The translations under genes and the position numbers were made by a program. A stretch of DNA of 64,000 bases from a virus: the IMG/VR virus record IMGVR_UViG_3300032116_000065, positions 37,319 through 101,318 of that record; one strand, 5' to 3'. Positions 59,110 through 64,000 of the stretch are shown here, piece by piece. Under the pieces are notes generated by a model that saw only the letters and a list, made by a program, of their open reading frames with translations, made no database searches and had not been told where the DNA came from. The number at the start of each line of letters is the position of its first letter. Position 1 is the stretch's first letter.

Positions 59110-59127
59110 AAAATCAATAACTTACGT
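59110..59127 (-). repeat. 18-nt direct repeat, copy 2 (upstream of early promoter)
   Basis: TAAAATCAATAACTTACG, identical to 58644-58661. It lies 16 nt upstream of the -35 (copy 1: 15 nt). Unlike copy 1 it is not within a gene; it may be the end of a lost duplicate, or a regulatory site. Confidence 0.7.
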
Positions 59128-59166
59128 GCCCCCCGAGAGACCGAGGAGAGAGCCGAGAGAGCGGTC
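59128..59166. other. Non-coding purine/pyrimidine-biased tract between dCMP deaminase and the 76-residue gene
   Basis: Part of the 108-nt non-coding stretch 59059-59166. This segment is almost only G, A and C on the plus strand (repeated CCGAGAGA/GGAGAGAG units, i.e. CTCTCGG on the minus strand). It has several direct CTCTCGG-type repeats but no convincing stem. Role unknown; could be a binding site or slip-prone spacer. Confidence 0.4.
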
Positions 59167-59658
59167 CTAGAATGGGGGTTCCCCTAGTTCTGGGGGCAGG
59201 TCGAAATAGCGTATTCGGACTCCTGCTTCACGCAGCATGGTTTCCGCGTGGTCGATCGAGTAATGCTTTCCAGCACCGACTCCTTTCCATGGACGATTCG
59301 GACCAATGACTTCCTTGATTCCTGCTTGGATCAATGCGCGTGTGCAATCAGCGCATGGCTTTGGTTCCCAGTTTAGATATGCTCTTGAGTTGTTGAGTGA
59401 AACACCAACTCGAGCAGCATTGAAGATTGCGTTTCTTTCTGCGTGTTCAACCCAGTGATACTTTTCTGGACGCTTCCAACGATCTTTCCAATCTTCTTCA
59501 ATGCCACGAGGAAAGCCATTAAAACCCGTCGACAAGATGACGTTATCATCATTGACGATTACACACCCCACCTTTGTCGACGGATCCTTGCTCTTCTGAG
59601 CGATCAGAGTAGCCTGTAAGATAAACAATTCATCCCACGATAGTTCATCACGAATCAT
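59167..59658 (-). CDS. cd: Deoxycytidylate (dCMP) deaminase
   Basis: A 163-residue zinc deaminase converting dCMP to dUMP. Zinc and catalytic residues: HAERNAI (His72, Glu74) and PCADCTRALI (Cys102, Cys105). Upstream SKDPSTKVGCVIV and TGFNGFPRGI are in the expected places. Together with dUTPase it raises dUMP for thymidylate synthesis, a T4-type nucleotide strategy. Confidence 0.93.
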   Translation of the reverse strand: MIRDELSWDELFILQATLIAQKSKDPSTKVGCVIVNDDNVILSTGFNGFPRGIEEDWKDRWKRPEKYHWVEHAERNAIFNAARVGVSLNNSRAYLNWEPKPCADCTRALIQAGIKEVIGPNRPWKGVGAGKHYSIDHAETMLREAGVRIRYFDLPPELGEPPF

Positions 59659-59675
59659 AATATAGTTCTCAATGG

Positions 59676-60116
59676 TTATTTGATTTCAATCTTACGAGGC
59701 TTCTGTTCGTCAGGAATGACATTTTCCAATTCAATGGAAAGAATGCCATCAGCAAGAGCAGCATCACGAACCACAATTGTATCAGACAAAACAAATTGAC
59801 GAGAGAACTTGCGACCAGCAATACCTTTTACAAGATAGTTGCGTTCGTCTGTTTCTGCCTTTTTGCCTGTTACCTTGAGAGAGTTTCTCTCACTAGTGAT
59901 TTCAATCTCATCTTGTTTGTAGCCAGCAACTGCCAATTCCAGAATAAAGTTGTAATCATCTTTCTTGATGACATTCACTGGAGGAAATGCAGTTTGAGTT
60001 GCTGTAAGTAGATGAGCCGCATTATCGAGAGCAGCGAACGAATTCTCAAACCCAAGAGCAGTCGGAAGAAGACGATCGAGTCCGTATGTGGATGCGAGTG
60101 TAGTGATATTAGTCAT
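59676..60116 (-). CDS. Small heat-shock protein Hsp20
   Basis: A 146-residue alpha-crystallin-type chaperone: FPPVNVIKKDDYNFILELAV opens the crystallin domain, with VAGYKQDEIEITSERNSLKV and LADGILSIELENVIPDEQ closing it. Start has AAGGAG at SD distance. Hsp20 is a recurrent gene of marine T4-like phages and is thought to help fold or scaffold virion proteins (family knowledge). Late-type CTAAATAG box 60 nt upstream. Confidence 0.92.
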   Translation of the reverse strand: MTNITTLASTYGLDRLLPTALGFENSFAALDNAAHLLTATQTAFPPVNVIKKDDYNFILELAVAGYKQDEIEITSERNSLKVTGKKAETDERNYLVKGIAGRKFSRQFVLSDTIVVRDAALADGILSIELENVIPDEQKPRKIEIK

Positions 60117-60178
60117 TTTGTAACTCCTTTAATAAGCAAGTTTATAGTTATGGACCCCAAATGGGCATCCAATTCTAT
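60117..60178. promoter_or_regulatory. Leader of hsp20 with a late-promoter-like box and a small hairpin
   Basis: Intergenic 62 nt. On the minus strand CTAAATAG (60175-60182) overlaps the stop codon of dut, then a hairpin GGA-TGCCC-ATTT-GGG-TCC type fold lies before CTATAAACTTG and the SD AAGGAG. The CTAAATA box fits the T4-like late -10 motif; motif evidence only. Confidence 0.4.
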
Positions 60179-60793
60179 TTAGCCAAAATTCGTTGGTCCG
60201 TCGACTTTCCAGTCCTCCATCGGAGGAGTTTCTGATGAAACGCCAGTTGAGCCAAATCCACCAGCACGCTCAGAGTGTTTTTCTGGACGTGTGTTACAAA
60301 CAGCAATATGGAATGGTTCGTTGCAGGCAATCTCGCCTTGAGCGATACGATCGCCTTTGCGAATTGTTGAATGCATCTTGGAAACGTTTGTTAAAAGCAC
60401 AAACACTTCTTCTTGATAATCAACGTCAACAATACCTTCACAGTTCGCTAGGATCAAACCTTTCTTGAGCGAAAGACCCGAGCGAGAATGCAAACGAATA
60501 CTGTGATTCTGCAATGGTAATTCTGGACGTGAGATATCTGCGTATGTTTCGATTGTTTTGCGATGATCGATTTTAAAGATCAATCCTGTTGGAATCAACA
60601 GACGATCTCCTGGATAAATTGAAATTTCTCCAAACGAATTAACTTGTCGTTCGATAGGTGAGTTAAATGAATCATATCCAGTTACAACATTACTTGTTGG
60701 CTGGAATGATAAATCAAAACAGTTTGCTAAAGTAGTTCCGTATGTTGGTAATTCTATATCATCACGAAGTCTATACACACTCAAATAAATCAT
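60179..60793 (-). CDS. dut: dUTPase
   Basis: A 204-residue trimeric dUTPase (dUTP to dUMP and PPi), longer than the usual ~150 because of insertions near the N-terminus (residues 40-60). Start at 60793 (MIYLSVYRLRDDIELPTYGT), overlapping the regA stop by four bases; longer frame would overlap regA. Motifs: IRLHSRSGLSLKKGLILANC, GIVDVDYQEEVFVLL, KGDRIAQGEIACN, and C-terminal RAGGFGSTG (motif V). Lowers uracil in phage DNA and supplies dUMP. Confidence 0.92.
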   Translation of the reverse strand: MIYLSVYRLRDDIELPTYGTTLANCFDLSFQPTSNVVTGYDSFNSPIERQVNSFGEISIYPGDRLLIPTGLIFKIDHRKTIETYADISRPELPLQNHSIRLHSRSGLSLKKGLILANCEGIVDVDYQEEVFVLLTNVSKMHSTIRKGDRIAQGEIACNEPFHIAVCNTRPEKHSERAGGFGSTGVSSETPPMEDWKVDGPTNFG

Positions 60794-61191
60794 ACAGGAT
60801 CCTTTTTCTTTTTTCCGATTGTATACTTGGAAACCAACTGCCACTGATTCTTATCCTTGAATGGAAGAATCTTAATTTGGCTCAATGGTGCAACATTATC
60901 TTTTGTCTTGTCTGCATCAACCAACTTGACCAATCCCCACTCAGCCATTAGATTCGCAATTGTGTTACGACGCTGAATGTCGTTATCTGACATATTGGAT
61001 GGCTTACCGTCCAACTCAAAGAGTTCTTTGAAGTGTACGATATAATACTTTCCTTGTTTATGGAGGATATGGCAGGATTGATAAAGAATGTTATCGTTCT
61101 TTGCTGCGACTCCGATGCGTGTGAGTGTTTCACGAACTTTGAGGAAGTCGTCTTGTTTTTCTAATGTGACTTCTACTAATTTTTCGACCAT
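60790..61191 (-). CDS. regA: RegA translational repressor
   Basis: A 133-residue RegA: VEVTLEKQDDFLKVRETLTR, ILYQSCHILHKQGKYYIVHF and WQLVSKYTIGK match T4 RegA closely. It represses translation of early messages by binding near their starts. ATG at 61191 chosen; the longer frame starts with TTG. Located between gp62 and dut as in T4-like gene order 44-62-regA. Confidence 0.94.
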   Translation of the reverse strand: MVEKLVEVTLEKQDDFLKVRETLTRIGVAAKNDNILYQSCHILHKQGKYYIVHFKELFELDGKPSNMSDNDIQRRNTIANLMAEWGLVKLVDADKTKDNVAPLSQIKILPFKDKNQWQLVSKYTIGKKKKDPV

Positions 61192-61193
61192 GG

Positions 61194-61574
61194 TCAATCA
61201 CCCTTATATAATTGTTTCTTCATCGCGGTGATCTGGTCGTCAGAAAGGATCTTTAATGCTTCCTCTGCTTTCGCATCGGAGTATCCATAGTATTCTTTAA
61301 CAACACTCAAATCACTACTTTGAGCCTTTTTATGCCATTTAGAGTATGGTCGCTTAGAGGCTCTAACAATATTTAGGAGAAAATCATATTTGAGTTTATT
61401 ATCGAGAGTCGTGTATCGATTCATTTCGTTCGCTAATAGAACGGTGTCTCTATGAAAAGAAAGAGCACGATTGACCATAAAAGATGAGTATGACTTTTCA
61501 TCCTGTTCTGTCAGAAGAGCATACTGCTTCGTCTGTAGAATAGACGGAATAATTTCTTTAAAGAGGTCAGCCAT
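61194..61574 (-). CDS. 62: Clamp loader small subunit gp62
   Basis: A 126-residue gp62 (T4: about 187), with SFMVNRALSFHRDTVLLANE, NIVRASKRPYSKWHKKAQSS and VVKEYYGYSDAKAEEALKIL. It forms the clamp loader with gp44. Its start overlaps the end of the inserted homing endonuclease gene by 8 nt, so translation probably couples to that gene. Confidence 0.88.
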   Translation of the reverse strand: MADLFKEIIPSILQTKQYALLTEQDEKSYSSFMVNRALSFHRDTVLLANEMNRYTTLDNKLKYDFLLNIVRASKRPYSKWHKKAQSSDLSVVKEYYGYSDAKAEEALKILSDDQITAMKKQLYKGD

Positions 61575-62370
61575 TGAAAGGTTCGCCTAATTGTGATTTT
61601 CTTTTACGCTGTTCTTCTGCATGCCGTTTTCTTCCTTCAATAAGTTTTTCAATTGCTTCTGGATGATTTTTAATATATTCTTTTCTATCGTAAGATCTCT
61701 TCACCAGCATTTCTGGATTATTCATATAATATTCTTTCATTGCAATAGAAGATTTTACTGCTCTATTTGTGTTATTTTTTGATGGGTGTTTTTCTGGATT
61801 ATTTTTATAATACTCTTTTTTTGCAGCAGATATTTCCTGTTTCTTTTCTGGATTATTTCTATAATATGCCTTCATTGAATTAGACATTTTATTGCGAACT
61901 TCGGGTCTTTTTGCGGGATTATTTTTACCAGAAAATAATTTTTGCATTTTCTCTTTATGCTTATTGGCAATACCAGGATTACGCATTGGATTACAATTTG
62001 GATCTTTTTTTAACCTTTCAGTTTGCGAAAAAGACAATTTACTGCGAACTTCTGTTCTTTTTGTTGGATTATTATCCCCAATAAAAGCATCAGACATTTT
62101 TTTTCTTAACCAACCATATAGTTTATTATTTCTAGATTCACCGATGGTCATCATGGATGCAGCATATAACAAACTATAATTTTCTGGATAAATTTTTAAT
62201 AGTAATTGATGGGCAACATAATGCTCTTCAGCAGTTAGATCTACCAGATTGGTCGGATCGTCATTTCCACCCATGCATCTTGGAATGATGTGGTGCGTCT
62301 CGCAATAACCCTCAAGCAATCTATTTTTTGCTCTGTTTATCAGAGCATCATAATGCTTTTGGTAGTTCAT
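61567..62370 (-). mobile_element. HNH homing endonuclease gene between gp44 and gp62
   Basis: A 267-residue protein (start 62370; overlaps the gp44 stop by four bases). HNH site: ETHHIIPRCMGGNDDPTNLV and HYVAHQLLLKIYPENYSLLY. The C-terminal half has four tandem (K/R)EYYxNNPE-type units (YYRNNPE, YYKNNPE, YYMNNPE, YIKNHPE) that likely contact DNA. In T4 several intercistronic homing endonucleases occupy comparable positions; this gene separates two genes normally adjacent, an independent gain. It is intact, with no inactivating change seen. Confidence 0.88.
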
Positions 62371-63302
62371 GAGAACTTGCACTCCACCATCATCTCTGTA
62401 AGACATGCGGTGAGGTTCAGTTCCTGATCTGCGACAAATGCTGATTGATATTGATACTTTGCGAGAATCAAAACTGCATTTGGAATCGTGGACTTATCCA
62501 TAACTTCATAAAGACTGTCATAGATCTTACGATAAATCTTCGCAGGATCGTCGCTACCAAAATCAGCAACCCACTTACGCATTGCACTGAAGTTTTGATC
62601 TTTGAGTGATGCAACCAATTCAGTCAATGAAACATCAGCAATACTGGAAAGAATCCCAGCATCAATCTTACCGCTGACAGAATATCTTTGGAGTTCGTTT
62701 AGAACACGACGATAGTCAGGGAAGTGCTTCTTGACAACTTCAGCCAGTACTGCTTTATCATACGGCACCTTTTCAGTTGCGAGGATTTCAGCAGCACGCT
62801 TCATAAACGCCATTGCCATCTTGGGTTTATCTTCCTTGCGTAGTTTGAATTCAATCACAGCGCAGCGAGAATGCAATGGCTCAATGATACGGTTCTTGTA
62901 GTTACAAGTCATGATGAAGGTGCAGTTATGCGCAAACTCTTCCATTGCAGCACGCATGGCTGGTTGAGTTGAGTTTGGATTTAGATAATCTGCTTCGTCG
63001 ATAATGATGACTTTTTTACCGCCACCAAGAGACATTGCACTCGCATAGTTCTTGATCTTTGTTCGAAACGTATCAATACCACTCTCATCCGACCCGTTGA
63101 TCATCAAATAGTCGCAACCAATCTCATCACACAGCGCTCTTGCAACTGTAGTCTTGCCAGTGCCAGGTCCACCGCAGAGAAGGAGATGAGGAATCTCCTT
63201 GCGATCTACATACGACTGAAAAGTGGACTTGTATTCCTCTGGAAGGATACAATCGGCAATAGTATGAGGACGGTATTTTTCAACCCACAATGCTTCAACC
63301 AT
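62367..63302 (-). CDS. 44: Clamp loader large subunit gp44
   Basis: A 311-residue AAA+ ATPase: VEKYRPHTIADCILPEEY, Walker A GGPGTGKT (44-51), Walker B KVIIIDEADYLNPNSTQPAM, SRC arginine-finger region (PLHSRCAVIEF) and a helical C-terminus. Loads the sliding clamp with gp62. The start lies 50 nt from the Tat-signal gene, with an SD. Confidence 0.94.
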   Translation of the reverse strand: MVEALWVEKYRPHTIADCILPEEYKSTFQSYVDRKEIPHLLLCGGPGTGKTTVARALCDEIGCDYLMINGSDESGIDTFRTKIKNYASAMSLGGGKKVIIIDEADYLNPNSTQPAMRAAMEEFAHNCTFIMTCNYKNRIIEPLHSRCAVIEFKLRKEDKPKMAMAFMKRAAEILATEKVPYDKAVLAEVVKKHFPDYRRVLNELQRYSVSGKIDAGILSSIADVSLTELVASLKDQNFSAMRKWVADFGSDDPAKIYRKIYDSLYEVMDKSTIPNAVLILAKYQYQSAFVADQELNLTACLTEMMVECKFS

Positions 63303-63318
63303 AATATAAAACTCCTTG

Positions 63319-63642
63319 TCACTCAGTCACTATTCTACGCCATTTACCGTTTGCATACAAGTACATTTCACCATCTGGTCCGACGGTCATACTTGCCTTT
63401 ACATGCTTTTGAGTTCCAGGGACAAACTGCGGTCCAAAATGGTACGTGTTAGGCTCGGTCGGACGCAGTTCGCCATACTCAGCACCAAGAGTTAGTTTAC
63501 CATTGTGACCATTGGATTCAATTTCCTTGATGGACTTTGTTTTTTCAGAATCTGGTAAAATGGCTGCGGCGGCAACAATGCCACCACCAGCAACGCCACC
63601 AGCAAGACCAAGATACTTGAAAAAATTACGTCTTGTTGCCAT
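63319..63642 (-). CDS. Small protein with twin-arginine export signal
   Basis: A 107-residue protein (start at 63642, MATRRNFFKYLGLAGGVAGG). TRRNFFK followed by a Gly/Ala-rich hydrophobic stretch is a textbook Tat signal. The mature part (KTKSIKEIESNGHNGKLTLG; MTVGPDGEMYLYANGKWRRI) is an exposed beta domain. In T4-like phages this location is next to gp44. A role at the envelope, possibly in superinfection exclusion or virion, is inferred from the signal. Confidence 0.7.
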   Translation of the reverse strand: MATRRNFFKYLGLAGGVAGGGIVAAAAILPDSEKTKSIKEIESNGHNGKLTLGAEYGELRPTEPNTYHFGPQFVPGTQKHVKASMTVGPDGEMYLYANGKWRRIVTE

Positions 63643-63793
63643 ACTTGTGCTCCCATACTGAATATGCAGCAACGAATAACACCAATAGAACTATTGGTGC
63701 TGATGCGGGAATCCACAAAAAGAAAGTATTTACTATGGCAAAGATTGCGAATACAAGAGCCACAATCAGTACTGATAGATCTGATTTATGCAT
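63626..63793 (-). CDS. Small membrane protein, 55 residues
   Basis: MHKSDLSVLIVALVFAIFAI then VNTFFLWIPASAPIVLLVLF: two membrane helices, with a short C-terminal tail (SVWEHKYGNKT). GGAG precedes the ATG at SD distance. Its end overlaps the Tat-signal gene start by 17 nt, suggesting coupled translation and a shared envelope-related role (inference). Confidence 0.65.
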   Translation of the reverse strand: MHKSDLSVLIVALVFAIFAIVNTFFLWIPASAPIVLLVLFVAAYSVWEHKYGNKT

Positions 63794-63814
63794 AATATAA
63801 CTCCAGAGAGAGAA

Positions 63815-63888
63815 TGGGGTGGAGGAGGTGAACCCTCACGATGAGCAGTCTGGCGGATAGTACCGTCGGCAATGAGTGCCGCACCCCA
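63815..63888 (-). ncRNA. Cloverleaf-like structured element of unknown type
   Basis: Within the ~100-nt gap between the 55-residue gene and the next gene. A 7-bp outer stem, TGGGGTG (63815-63821) with CACCCCA (63882-63888), encloses three short arms (GTGA/TCAC, CGG/CCG, CGGCA/TGCCG with a 5-nt loop). The overall plan recalls a tRNA, but neither strand gives a proper T loop (GTTCRA) or anticodon stem. It could be a degenerate tRNA or a regulatory RNA in the leader of the membrane gene. Confidence 0.4.
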
Positions 63889-63893
63889 TAGTT

Positions 63894-64000
63894 TTATTTA
63901 GCCACGTTTTCGTAAATGGTCTGGAAGTCACTCTGCTCTGCAACTTCCTCTTCATAATTACGTTTGTGGTAGGTCCGCGCTAGTTTACGTCCCAACTTCT
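63894..64000 (-). CDS. Hypothetical protein (partial, C-terminal end)
   Basis: The last 34 residues of a gene continuing beyond the right edge: KLGRKLARTYHKRNYEEEVA, then EQSDFQTIYENVAK. It is not the expected end of the sliding clamp gp45, so another small gene stands between gp44 and gp45, if the clamp is nearby. No function can be given. Confidence 0.5.
   Translation of the reverse strand, partial: KLGRKLARTYHKRNYEEEVAEQSDFQTIYENVAK

Noticed and set aside
63815-63888. Canonical tRNA gene
   Set aside because: Good 7-bp outer stem, but no GTTCRA T loop, no 5-bp anticodon stem with a 7-nt loop on either strand; kept only as a structured element.
63894-64000. C-terminus of sliding clamp gp45
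   Set aside because: The visible 34 residues do not resemble the end of a T4-type clamp; only a hypothetical partial gene is supported.

Overview
The window is part of the genome of a large T4-like myovirus. The evidence is the T4-type replication set (DNA polymerase gp43, UvsX recombinase, helicase gp41, clamp loader gp44/gp62, translational repressor RegA) together with accessory genes typical of marine T4-like phages: Hsp20, dUTPase, dCMP deaminase, 2OG-Fe(II) oxygenases, collagen-like and glycine-rich tail fibres. No host genes, photosynthesis genes, integrase or reverse transcriptase were seen. The host cannot be named from the sequence. Every convincing gene lies on the minus strand and genes are packed with TAATG or ATGA junctions, so the window should be read from high to low coordinates.

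Layout. 1-28.8 kb: an unusually large adhesin/tail-fibre block of about 19 genes built by duplication and shuffling of a few modules: an IPT/TIG plus putative-Ig stalk, nine glycine-rich lectin-like domains, LamG-like sandwiches, collagen-like GPQ stalks carrying repeated beta beads, alanine-rich heptad coiled coil, two cupredoxin-like domains and an S74 autocleaving chaperone. Two 2OG-Fe(II) oxygenases sit inside it. 28.8-30.6 kb: lysis genes (three-part endolysin, probable holin, lipoprotein). 30.6-39.4 kb: virion or internal-head-like genes, three of them large modular proteins punctuated by an acidic EEVEQVDEA-type motif, one carrying a nucleotidyltransferase/P-loop kinase fusion. 39.4-43.4 kb: a nucleotide-sugar operon (RmlA, RmlB, an E1-type iron-sulphur 3-dehydrase, an SDR) that predicts a 3,6-dideoxyhexose. 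43.4-45.2 kb: an unknown protein and a SprT-like metalloprotein. 45.2-50.5 kb: gp41, UvsX, gp43. 51-54.8 kb: a glycosyltransferase/methyltransferase cassette. 54.8-59.1 kb: many tiny, probably early, genes. 59.2-63.3 kb: dCMP deaminase, Hsp20, dUTPase, RegA, gp62, an HNH homing endonuclease between gp62 and gp44, and gp44. 63.3-64 kb: a Tat-signal protein, a small membrane protein, a structured non-coding element and the end of one more gene.

How the parts may fit: the fibres and glycan/sugar genes are both concerned with the cell surface (adsorption and possibly surface modification after infection), the lysis genes release progeny, and the right half replicates DNA and adjusts nucleotide pools. 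The most unusual signals are (i) two early-type promoters with the same 18-nt upstream element, the same 17-nt spacer and exactly 6 nt between the -10 box and the ATG, predicting leaderless mRNAs; (ii) an intrinsic-terminator-like hairpin with a U tract inside the start of the DNA polymerase gene; (iii) cupredoxin-type copper-ligand sets in two tail fibres; (iv) oxygenases embedded among collagen-like fibres; and (v) a phage 3,6-dideoxysugar operon with an iron-sulphur dehydrase. Family assignments come from recognising motifs by eye; no database search was run.
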